Shown one piece after another: positions 55,966 to 64,000 of a stretch of DNA of 64,000 nt (positions are counted from its first letter, which is position 1; each line of letters begins with the position of its first letter). The position numbers and the translations under genes are program-made. Source of the stretch: Siphonobacter sp. SORGH_AS_0500 (GTDB taxonomy: Bacteria; Bacteroidota; Bacteroidia; Cytophagales; Spirosomataceae); the NCBI RefSeq assembly GCF_002838835.1, contig NZ_NHPP01000006.1, positions 62,001 through 126,000 of the forward strand, written 5' to 3'. The notes beneath the pieces are model-generated. The model did not search any database. It was not told the DNA's origin and saw nothing but the letters and a program-made list of their open reading frames with translations.

Positions 55966-57216
55966 TTAATGCGAATGCCCGTGTTCGCTATTATTCATCA
56001 CGGATAATAAATCGTAAGCTCCTTTGACAACGATGGTATTGGCCTTTACATCGGCAGGAGGGAATACTTCTACGTATCCGTTCTGACTTATTCCCGTACG
56101 GATTTCTACCCGTTTAAAGGGATAATGCACGCTGCCTTCTTCGTTGTGTTTCCCTTCCGAAACGAAGATATATTGCTTATCCCCCGAACGAACTACGGCG
56201 GCATCGGGTAGGGTCTTCACCTGCGTTCCGCCCGTTTCAAGATGAGCCGTTAGATACGTACCCGGAACCAGATCCCGGTTGGTTTGACTGAGTTTACACA
56301 AAACTTTTACCATGCGTTCGGGTGAGATTTCGCGGCCAATGAGGTAAATCGTAGCCAACCGATCGGTAGACTCATTCCCTAACCGAACGTGTACCTGCTG
56401 ACCGATTTTCAGACGCGATAAATCCTTCTCAAAAATGTTCAGTTCTGCCTGGACAAAACGAGTGTCTGCCAGTTCCGCCAGCATTTCGTTGGCCTGAATG
56501 GCCTTACCCATGTTCACATTTACGTGTGTCACGTAGCCGCTGGCGGGAGCAACAACCGCTACGGTTCGACGAATGCCTTTTCCTAAGGCGTTAGTGTTGA
56601 TATTAAGCAAACTGAGCCGCTGTTTTAATCCTTCCAGACGAGCGTTTAGCGTTTTCAGTTCTGAATTGGTTCGCTGGAAAACTTTAGCGGCGGCCACGTT
56701 TTCACGGCTCAACTCATCCTGACGACGGTTTTCCTGTTCGAGATACGTCAACTGACTGGCCGCTTCCAGGTATTCCTGTTGAAGGGTAATGAATTCTGGA
56801 TTTTCCAGTGTAACGACGGTTTCGCCTTTATTGACCCATTTACCGGGTAATAAGGTGGTCGAACGAACAATACCGCCGTAAGGAAACGAAAGGCTAATTT
56901 GTTGCTGAGGGGGCATGACGAGTGAGCCCGTCGCCTGAATAACTCCCGAGAGCGAGCGACTTTCTACGGAGCCCAGCATTACGTTAATGGCTTTATACTG
57001 ACTTTCCGTTAACTCGGCTTCCTCTTCTTCATGTTCGCTGTGCCCTTCTTCATGGTGGTGATCGTGTTCGCCGTGCGTATGGCCTTCTTGGCTTGCTTCT
57101 TCGTGCGAATGTCCCGAATGATCGTGCCCTTCATGGCTGTCGGCTTTTTCTTTGCAGGCCGGAAAAGCCATCATTAAGCCCGAAAGAAGGAGATATGTTA
57201 AAAAATGCTTTTTCAT
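55966..57216 (-). CDS. CzcB/CusB-type RND periplasmic adaptor, His-rich lipoprotein
   Basis: Membrane-fusion subunit of a heavy-metal RND pump. Signal MKKHFLTYLLLSGLMMAFPA with Cys21 as lipobox. Residues ~28-70 are a His/Glu-rich metal-binding stretch (HEGHDHSGHSHEEASQ, HTHGEHDHHHEEGHSEHEEE), and the C-terminus has HGHSH. The lipoyl/barrel-sandwich halves are FPYGGIVRSTTLLPGKWVNK and RTVAVVAPASGYVTHVNVNM, around an alpha hairpin (QQEYLEAASQLTYLEQENRR). It is 16 bp downstream of the CzcA-TolC gene in one operon. The His-rich ends and divalent-type RND partner suggest Zn/Co/Cd/Ni rather than Cu/Ag. Confidence 0.92.
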   Translation of the reverse strand: MKKHFLTYLLLSGLMMAFPACKEKADSHEGHDHSGHSHEEASQEGHTHGEHDHHHEEGHSEHEEEEAELTESQYKAINVMLGSVESRSLSGVIQATGSLVMPPQQQISLSFPYGGIVRSTTLLPGKWVNKGETVVTLENPEFITLQQEYLEAASQLTYLEQENRRQDELSRENVAAAKVFQRTNSELKTLNARLEGLKQRLSLLNINTNALGKGIRRTVAVVAPASGYVTHVNVNMGKAIQANEMLAELADTRFVQAELNIFEKDLSRLKIGQQVHVRLGNESTDRLATIYLIGREISPERMVKVLCKLSQTNRDLVPGTYLTAHLETGGTQVKTLPDAAVVRSGDKQYIFVSEGKHNEEGSVHYPFKRVEIRTGISQNGYVEVFPPADVKANTIVVKGAYDLLSVMNNSEHGHSH

Positions 57217-57232
57217 GTTTGAGAAGATTAAA

Positions 57233-60200
57233 CTACTGAATGCCTAATAACCATTCGAGGCGGATGATGCTCTGGTTGTATGACTGAACCGTTTGCAGGT
57301 AACCAAGTTGAAGCTCGTTGGCCGTGCTAATGCCTTGCAAATACTCCACGTAACCAATTTCACCCGCCTGAAAACCACGGTTAGACTGCCGTCTGATTTC
57401 CTGAGCTTGAGGCAAGGCCGAGCTTTGGTAATAATCCAGGTTTTGCTGAAGCTTCTGTACTTCCTGTACCACCGAAGCAATCTCACTTTCAGTGTTTTTC
57501 TGTTGCTGGTCAAACTGCTGTTGCTGAGCCTGTTGGTTTAGTTGAGCGGCATCGATGCGAGCCCGGTAAGCTTTTCCGAACAAAGGGAAATTAATACCGA
57601 CCTGTCCACCGTGAAAGCGATTTGCACTTGAAGTAGCATCCGTCGTGGGTGCTCCGATTTTGACGGCTCCGATCAAACTCTGGTTGAAGTATCCCACTGA
57701 AAAATCCGGTTTGCGATTGGCTTTTTGCAGGTTTTTTTCCGTTTCAGCCAGCTTAATTTGCTGAGCGTACCAGGCTACTAATGGATTGGTTGCATGATTC
57801 AGGGTATCGGGTAACTTCCGAATCATTAGATTCGCGTTACTCGTAATTTCCGGGAGCACCTCTGCAAATAGTAAGGTCTGTAGCCGCCGCTGAACGATGG
57901 CTACATCCGCTTCATTCTGCGTACGTAAGGTCTGAATCTGACGCAAACGCGTTTGGGCAACTGTCGATTCCAGCGAGCCTGCCTCGCCCGTACGCAGGCG
58001 AATCTGGGCCGCCCGCAGGAAGTTCGCATACAGTGAATCCTGTGACTGGTAATAATTTTGCAGGTTACTGAGATAAGCCAGTTCATACCAGGTTGATTTT
58101 ACCTGATAGGCCAGATCATTTTCGGTGACGTGTACCTGTAACTGAGCACTTTGGGTTTGAGCCTGCAAGGTTTGCGAACGGGCTCTAAAAACCGCCGGAT
58201 TCGGAATACTCTGATTCAGGGTAACATTCTGATCGAATTTGTAGCTGTTGTATTGTCCCGCCAAAATCGAAAGCTCGGTTTTAGGTAACTCCTTCGCGGT
58301 TCGTTCCAACATCTGACGACTTTTTACATCGGTTCGGGCGGCGGCCAATGAGCGGTTATTTTCTAACGCGAGTTTGACGGCCTGCTCCGGTGAAAGAGGG
58401 CCCTGAGCCTGACTGAGCACCGGTAAGATGCATAAGAAAGCAATCATTGTTACGGCCTTATGTTTCAGTCGAACACCTTTTTCAAGATACATATACAAGA
58501 TGGGAATGACGAAAAGGGTTAATAACGTAGAAGTAACCAGACCGCCGATGACGACCGTTGCCAGTGGTTTCTGCACTTCACCACCCGCTCCTGAGGAGGT
58601 AGCCATGGGTAAAAAGCCGAGTGAAGCAACGGTGGCCGTCATGAGAATGGGGCGTAAGCGAGTCTCGGTTCCTTTCAGAATAATTTCGGTAATGTCCTGA
58701 ATGCCTGATTTTTTCAGGAAATTAAACTCACCAATTAATACAATTCCATTCAGAACGGCCACTCCGAACAGAGCAATAAAGCCCACCCCAGCCGAGATAC
58801 TAAAGGGCATATCCCGTAGAACCAGAGCGAAAACGCCACCAATGGCTGCCATAGGAATGGCCGTAAAAATCAGCAAGGATTGCCGAATGGAATGGAATGT
58901 GAAGTAGAGTAGGGCCAGAATAAGCGTCAGGGCGATGGGAACGGCAATGGATAAACGACCCGTGGCTTCCTGTAGATTTTCAAATTGTCCGCCATAGCGA
59001 ACATAATAACCCGGTGGGAAGGTAACCCGACCGTCAATCTTGGCCTGTAACTCGCGAACGACGCTTTGCACGTCACGGCCTCGAACGTTGAAACCGATGA
59101 TAATGCGGCGTTTGGCATCTTCGCGTTGAATCTGATTCGGCCCCAGTTTTAACGATACATCCGCGACCTGTTGTAAAGGAATATGATTTCCGTTAGCCGT
59201 GGTCACAAACAGATTCTGAACATCTTCAATGCGTTGACGATGGTTGGGAGAAAAACGTACCACCAGATCGAAACGCTTTTCGCCTTCGTAAACCAGTCCC
59301 GCTACTTCTCCGGCAAAAGCCGTGCTAATGGCCCGGTTTACGCTTTCAATGTCGAGTCCAAACTGAGCCAGTTTATCACGGTTAATGTTGACGATGATTT
59401 GCGGTAAACCAGAAATTTTTTCCTGATAAATATCTTTGGCTCCGTCTACCGAAGAAACCAGACCAACGATTTGCTGTTGAAGTCGGCTTAGCTCGTCCAG
59501 ATCTTCGCCAAAAATCTTGATGCCTACATCCTGACGAACGCCGGAGATTAACTCGTTGGAACGAAACTGGATGGGCTGGGAAATGCCGAAATTGACGCCG
59601 GGAATGTCTTCCAGGGCTTCAGTCATTAAGTTGGCAAGTTCTTCTCGGGTATGGGCCGACGTCCATTCCTCTTTGGGTTTGAGTTTAATGGTCAAATCAC
59701 AGGCTTCCATGGGCATGGGGTCGGTAGGGATTTCAGCCGCTCCAATTTTTCCAATGACCTGCGATACCTCCGGGAAACGCTTCATTAATAAATCCGAAGC
59801 CTGGGTTACTTTATCGACCGTCTGAGTCAGGGAGCTGCCCGTTAACAGCATGGTTTCGGCTACTAAATCGCCTTCCTCCAGCGTGGGTAAAAACTCACCA
59901 CCTAAGCGGGTGAACGTCCAGACCGAAATGCCAAGTAAGCTTACAGAAAGCAGTACAATGGCTAATTTGAAACGTAGAGCGGCCTTGATAAGGGGGGTAT
60001 ATTTTCGGTGGAAGAAGCCCATCAGGCGATCCGAAAGGCTGACTTTGTGGGTAATGTTCTTGTTCAGAAGCAAAGCCGTCATCATCGGTACATAGGTTAG
60101 CGAAAGAATAAAAGCTCCCAGGATGGCGAAGCTGACAACCTGAGCCATCGGCTTGAACATTTTTCCTTCTATACCCGAAAGCGTCCACAAAGGGAGGTAG

Positions 60201-61572
60201 ACGATGAGAATAATAATCTCACCAAAAGCCGCCGAACTACGAATCCGGCTCGCTGATTCGTAGACTTCATCATCCATTTCCGATTGGGTTAACCGACCGG
60301 ATTTTCGTAAGCTGAAATGATGCAGCGTAGCTCCACAATGATGACCGCTCCATCGACAATCAGTCCAAAATCAATGGCTCCGAGACTCATCAGGTTACCC
60401 GAAACGTTGAAGAATTTCATGAGGGTAAACGCAAAGAGCATGGCCAGAGGAATCACTGAAGCGGTAATTAATCCCGCCCGCCAGTTGCCCAGGAAAACCA
60501 CAAGTACGAAAATGACAATTAAGGCTCCTTCCACGAGGTTCTGGGTTACCGTCCCAATGGCCCGCCCCACTAATTCACTCCGTACGAGAAATGGATCAAT
60601 CACCACGCCTTCGGGTAAGGTCTTCTGAATCTGGGTAATGCGTTCCTGAACCCGCTTGACGACTTCGTTGGAGTTCTCCCCTTTCAGCATCATTACCAGT
60701 CCGCCAACGGCCTCACCTTCGCCGTTGCGGGTGAGGGCTCCGTAGCGATTGGCGTACCCAAAACGAACCTCGGCGACATCTCGAATCAAAACGGGTGTGC
60801 CACCGCTGGTGTTTTTAATGACTATTTTGCCAATGTCGTCCAGCGAGTTAATTAAGCCTTCCGAGCGAATGAACAAAGCCGTTGGTTTTTTGTCGATGTA
60901 GGCTCCGCCGGTGTTCTGATTATTTTTTTCCAGAGCAGCGAAGATGTCACTTACACTCAGGTTATAACTCCGCAGTTTTTCGGGTTCTACGGCTACTTCA
61001 TATTGCTTCAGAAAACCGCCCCAGCTATTCACCTCGGCCACCCCGGGTGTCCCGATGAGCTGCCTCCGTACGTACCAGTCCTGAATGCTACGAAGCGACA
61101 TGGCATCGTACTTGTTTTCGTAGCCTTTTTTGGCGTGAACGGTATACTGATAAATTTCTCCAAGTCCGGTCGAAATAGGGGCTAACTCGGGGTTACCGAC
61201 ATTGGCAGGAATGAGCGTTTTCGCTTCATTCAACCGTTCCCCAACTTGTTGCCGGGCCCAGTAGATGTCTACGTCTTCGTGAAAAACGATGGTTACTACT
61301 GAAAGACCAAAGCGGGAAATCGAGCGAACTTCTTCCGTTTCGGGTACGCTCGCCATCGTTTGTTCAATGGGAAAGGTAATGAGCCGTTCCACCTCGGGAG
61401 CCGCCAGCGAAGGCGTGAGGGTAATGACCTGCACCTGATTGTTGGTAATGTCAGGCACGGCATCAATGGGTAATCGACTCAGCGAATAGGCACCGCAGCC
61501 AATCAGAGCCAGCGTGAAGAGGCCTATGATGAGTTTATGGTCAATCGAAAATCGAATGATTTTATCCAGCAT
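57233..61572 (-). CDS. CzcA-type RND metal pump fused to a TolC-like outer membrane factor, frameshifted once
   Basis: Residues ~1-1040 are a heavy-metal efflux RND protein (starts MLDKIIRFSIDHKLIIGLFT). The helix motif AIDFGLIVDGAVIIVE with paired Asp is of the divalent-cation (CzcA/HME1-like) kind. The frame breaks near 60330; one G (GAGGCT) restores VEATLHHFSLRKSGRLTQSE and joins the first 427 codons to the rest. From about residue 1040, HKAVTMIAFLCILPVLSQAQ looks like an internal signal sequence, followed by two TolC-type repeats (SPEQAVKLALENNRSLAAAR, QVEVQKLQQNLDYYQSSALP-type helices) to the end at LLGIQ. The total is 1446 residues. CzcA-TolC fusions are known in Bacteroidota. Confidence 0.9.
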
Positions 61573-61711
61573 GGAAAGAAAATTAAAATACTAAAATGAA
61601 CCGTAGCAAATCGTAAGAAAGATCAGCGAGCGTAGTTCAGAAAGGCTCAAACGGGCCTGAGAAGGCCTGATTAACCACCAAAAACGTAACGTATGGACGC
61701 ACTGATCCCTG

Positions 61712-62047
61712 CTAGGCTTGCATGGGCGGTTGCCAGATGGCGAAGGAATATCCTTGAGGCTGAGAAAGCGTGTACCAAAAGGTAGCCTTGGGATGGAAGG
61801 AATAGGATTCTGTAACCGTTAACTCGGGTAGTTGCAGGACGCTGTGAATGAAAATTCCCGTGCAATGACAAACGCAAAAAGGCGAGCAAAGGGCATGTTC
61901 GCAGTCGTTGTGATGGGGATGATCAGCCGGAGTTAACTGGGTAAGAACGATTGAACGCTCAGGTACAGGCTCATGGTGATGCTCGGTACAGGGAGCTACC
62001 GAAAGCATCAGAATGTAGAAAGCCAGCAAGAGTGAACAAATCCGCAT
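61712..62047 (-). CDS. DUF6660-type small Cys/His-rich exported protein
   Basis: About 111 residues from MRICSLLLAFYILMLSVAPC, with a signal peptide, followed by His clusters (TEHHHEPVPE, ADHPHHNDCEHA) and CSPFCVCHCTG, the Cys pattern of DUF6660. This family is frequently next to metal RND operons in Bacteroidota and may handle metals in the periplasm; the role is inferred. Start ATG 62047 is chosen because upstream codons to 62155 run through the terminator of the next gene. It heads the operon with CzcA-TolC and CzcB. A TATCTTTG box stands four bases before the ATG. Confidence 0.8.
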   Translation of the reverse strand: MRICSLLLAFYILMLSVAPCTEHHHEPVPERSIVLTQLTPADHPHHNDCEHALCSPFCVCHCTGIFIHSVLQLPELTVTESYSFHPKATFWYTLSQPQGYSFAIWQPPMQA

Positions 62048-62051
62048 GGGG

Positions 62052-62059
62052 CAAAGATA
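62052..62059 (-). promoter_or_regulatory. Bacteroidota -7 promoter box directly at the DUF6660 start
   Basis: TATCTTTG on the minus strand, then CCCC and the ATG at 62047. The metal-efflux mRNA would start almost at the start codon. No good -33 TTTG at 19-20 bases. Confidence 0.5.
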
Positions 62060-62092
62060 GCCGATTGGGGCATGCAACAGGGAGGCAAAAAT

Positions 62093-62127
62093 AAAAAAAC
62101 GCTGAGCAGTTGTCCTGTCAGCGTTTT
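62093..62127 (-). terminator. Rho-independent terminator after the T9SS cargo gene
   Basis: On the minus strand AACGCTGACAG...CTGCTCAGCGTT forms an imperfect stem followed by TTTTTTT. Confidence 0.75.
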
Positions 62128-62147
62128 GTATCGATGAATTTCCAGTT

Positions 62148-62966
62148 TTATTCAATCACTACTCGTTTCACAGTTCCGTCTTCGCCCTGCGTTACCGTAA
62201 CGAAGTAAGTACCTTTTTCCGCTTTTTTCGACAGCGTAATCTGACCTACGTATTCGCCTTCAAAATCCTTCACGGTTTCTTTCGCCACTTCCCGACCTTT
62301 TACGTCCGTTACCAGAATCGTTACATCGCCTTTGGTGGGAGAGGTAAAACGAAGATTCAGGGTTTGATTAAAGGGTCGGTTGGGATACACATTCAGACTA
62401 CGGACGGTCTTGGATGAACTGGTGCCTTCCCAGGTGAAAACCTGCGGCGAAAGCTTGGGTAAGGAATTGCGATTGGGTGCATAGTAGCGGAAAGACTGGC
62501 TGAATTGATCGCCAAAGTTCTTGCCCCAGCGTTCCATGTTTTGGCCAAAACGTTCCATTTCCTTATCAAACTTTTCCCATTCTCCGCGAGCTAAAGGCTC
62601 ATCATCGCGGTAAGCTCTGGGAGCACGCGGAGCTTTAGGGGTTCTGGGTGGGGTTGGAGTTTTCGGAGAACGGAAAGACTGAATGCTGAATTCCTGGTTT
62701 TCCTGATTAAAATTAGAATCTCCCTCAGATCCAACAGTAATCCGAACACGATCATTATCTGAAGAGGAAGTAGCGTTTAGTGAGTCCAGGAAAGCGTCCA
62801 GCTTTACCTGATTTTCAAAGGAACGATCAATGATGTGGCTACGACCATTCCCCGAACGTTCGTAATGGAGACGAAGTTTTTTATTTTCTTTGGATGACTC
62901 TTGCTGAGCCAGAGCCGTGCCGGCGGTAGCAATAATAGTAGCGAGAGCTAACATGGGTAAACGCAT
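62148..62966 (-). CDS. Exported protein with T9SS type A sorting domain
   Basis: Signal peptide RLPMLALATIIATAGTALAQ, then a charged, Pro/Arg-rich linker (TPTPPRTPKAPRAPRAYRDD) and a helical EWEKFDKEMERFGQNMERWG stretch. The final ~80 residues form a type A C-terminal sorting domain: LNVYPNRPFNQTLNLRFTS, VTDVKGREVAKETVKDFEG, KAEKGTYFVTVTQ and the end VKRVVIE. Such domains direct export through the type IX secretion system and surface attachment. No catalytic domain is visible. It starts at ATG 62966; an upstream ATG at 62972 adds two residues. Confidence 0.85.
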   Translation of the reverse strand: MRLPMLALATIIATAGTALAQQESSKENKKLRLHYERSGNGRSHIIDRSFENQVKLDAFLDSLNATSSSDNDRVRITVGSEGDSNFNQENQEFSIQSFRSPKTPTPPRTPKAPRAPRAYRDDEPLARGEWEKFDKEMERFGQNMERWGKNFGDQFSQSFRYYAPNRNSLPKLSPQVFTWEGTSSSKTVRSLNVYPNRPFNQTLNLRFTSPTKGDVTILVTDVKGREVAKETVKDFEGEYVGQITLSKKAEKGTYFVTVTQGEDGTVKRVVIE

Positions 62967-63347
62967 AGTCATATCGGTTTGGTTATAGATGCCTCAAAGA
63001 CAAGCCTGCCGTTGATGACGTTGCATGGGAAGGAGGATTTTCTTGAGTACCCTGCCTGCGTACTTGTTAAAAATGCTTAAAGGTATAACTTTGGCCTGTT
63101 CTCCTTGAGAGATTCAGGGGGTAAATTCGTTGTTTAGAGGATAGTTTAAAATGGTTTGAATGTTTGATAGAGTTTGAGGAGGTTTGATAAGTTTGAGTTT
63201 TTGAGAAGGTTCGACAGTGCGGTAGCTAAATCTTTTTCTCGAAAGTTTAAAACCGGGGCACACGGCCTTTGGGGAAGTTCAGATGGATAAGTATCATCAA
63301 ACCTTCTCAAAAAAATCAAACTCTTTCAAACGGTTAAGTACTAAAGA
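62967..63347. other. Divergent intergenic region with GTTTGA/TCAAAC repeats
   Basis: 381 bp between the T9SS cargo gene and the sensor kinase. It holds a cluster of GTTTGA-type words at 63147-63215 and a facing TCAAAC cluster at 63296-63331, which could pair over a ~90-base loop. No ORF of note; no clear TAnnTTTG promoter. Confidence 0.6.
63147..63331. repeat. Phased GTTTGA / TCAAAC word clusters facing each other
   Basis: Left cluster includes TTTGAATGTTTGATAGAGTT and GTTTGATAAGTTTGAG; the right cluster includes ATCAAACCTTCTCAAA and ATCAAACTCTTTCAAAC. The right cluster's complement aligns partly with the left. A similar TCAAAC word series occurs at 24362-24397. Confidence 0.5.
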
Positions 63348-64000
63348 ATGACGCAGCAGAAGATCCGTTGGTTAGTAGCTCTGATGTCGCTGGCTCTGAT
63401 TGGGCTGGTGGCCTTTCAGGTGTTTGGCCTGCGGGAAACGCTAAACGCCAAAGCCGAACAGTTTGATGCGACGGTAACTGAGGCCATGGATGCGGTAGTG
63501 CATAAACTGGAAAAAACGGAAGTGAGCGTTTTGACGAATAAAAAAATTGAAGCCGAACGCCGCCGGGAGCAGTTACAGCACATCGCCATTCCTCAGGTTC
63601 CAGAGAAAGCTCCGGTCATTGCCCAGAAGAAAAAACGCTCGAAACATGCCGAGAAAACGGATAAGTCGGCAGATCCGGCGACGATCTTACGATACGCCAC
63701 TTCATCTCCCATTGTGCAGCAGTTTGAGTTTTATGGACGAACCAAGGTTTCTTCAGACGTATTAGGCCGGCCCGGAGGTGTATTAACCGATGCAGAATTA
63801 CATTACATCGAAGAGTATTACCGGAATGATATTCCTACCCAGTCAACCGAACGTTCGCGGGAGGAGCTGGAAAAAACCTATGAGGAAACGGTGTTCCGAA
63901 ACCTGCCCCGGGACCTACAGATAGCCAAAAGTAGAAAGGATTCGTTGGGACGACTTTTATCAAGTCGGGTGATTGGAAAGAGTAAAAGGGCCGCCCCGAA
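63348..64000 (+). CDS. Membrane sensor histidine kinase, N-terminal part (cut by window edge)
   Basis: The 217 codons present begin MTQQKIRWLVALMSLALIGL. A first helix (about residues 8-26) is followed by the FQVFGLRETLNAKAEQFDAT pattern typical of Bacteroidota membrane kinases, then an extended, highly charged extracytoplasmic region with Lys/Arg/Glu-rich stretches (QKKKRSKHAEKTDKSADPAT) and FYGRTKVSSDVLGRPGG. The second helix, HAMP, dimerisation and ATPase domains must lie past the edge, so the kinase call rests on N-terminal likeness. No frame interruptions. Confidence 0.7.
   Translation, partial: MTQQKIRWLVALMSLALIGLVAFQVFGLRETLNAKAEQFDATVTEAMDAVVHKLEKTEVSVLTNKKIEAERRREQLQHIAIPQVPEKAPVIAQKKKRSKHAEKTDKSADPATILRYATSSPIVQQFEFYGRTKVSSDVLGRPGGVLTDAELHYIEEYYRNDIPTQSTERSREELEKTYEETVFRNLPRDLQIAKSRKDSLGRLLSSRVIGKSKRAAP

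Noticed and set aside
62047-62155. Longer N-terminus for the DUF6660 protein
   Set aside because: The extension runs through the terminator of the neighbouring gene and would place the signal peptide internally.
1-64000. CRISPR array, tRNA/rRNA gene, integrase or transposase
   Set aside because: I found no regularly spaced direct repeats, no tRNA TpsiC/acceptor arrangement, and no recombinase motifs.

Overview
The window looks like chromosomal DNA of a Bacteroidota member of the order Cytophagales (Spirosoma/Siphonobacter-like; genus not fixable by eye). Supporting signs are promoters of the TTG-N19-TAnnTTTG type, a T9SS type A sorting domain, DUF6660, DUF4876 and DUF6702 proteins, BatD, a lipidated TamA (TamL) next to TamB, the DoxX/thioredoxin BT_3928-type protein, a CzcA-TolC fusion and Wzi. 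No rRNA, tRNA, CRISPR, integrase or transposase gene was seen.

Layout. 1-4319: 5' part of proS (minus), a Tyr/Gly/Asn-rich lipoprotein and a FadL-type outer membrane protein. 4320-4943: gene-free, with one copy of a ~310 bp structured repeat. 4944-8196 (minus): shikimate kinase, a polytopic membrane protein and a DoxX/thioredoxin protein. 8549-16011 (plus): the TamB/TamL envelope biogenesis pair. 16180-18095 (minus): PAP2 phosphatase, duplicated DUF1599 protein, small membrane protein. 18225-24387: membrane TPR protein, lone MacB/LolD-type ABC ATPase, receiver protein, FKBP isomerase, DUF4876 lipoprotein, then a second, inverted copy of the repeat. 24388-28547: cysteine-motif orphan, S41 peptidase, and an AT-rich acyltransferase/SGNH pair. 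28678-30594: DUF6702 and RseP. 30860-34019 (minus): L-fucose uptake and oxidation genes (fuconolactonase-like, fucose dehydrogenase-like, FucP). 34154-39744: rplS, a DUF2807 adhesin-like protein, acpP-fabF-rnc, DUF456, hemB. 39945-48812: DUF3857/transglutaminase/DUF2569 protein, dihydroorotase, a small basic protein, BatD, aroC and an ABC-F ATPase. 48871-54279 (minus): Wzi, then rsmH-ftsL-ftsI of the division/cell wall cluster. 54555-62047: TlpA-like protein, then a divalent-metal RND efflux operon (DUF6660, CzcA-TolC, His-rich CzcB). 62148-64000: T9SS cargo protein and the start of a membrane sensor kinase.

The strongest global signal is that nine recognisable genes are each broken by one or two single-base indels (eleven in all, ten of them apparent deletions), often in homopolymers such as A7 or G7. 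Repairing each indel gives one open frame of normal family length. This points to sequence or assembly error rather than gene decay; those genes are given here as single CDSs with the break marked. Beyond that, the most notable items are the pair of inverted structured repeats ~19.4 kb apart, the CzcA-TolC fusion operon, a fucose dehydrogenase with Asn in place of the catalytic Lys, a perfect 28-bp inverted repeat after hemB, and promoter boxes lying directly against start codons. No convincing wholly new multi-gene system was found.
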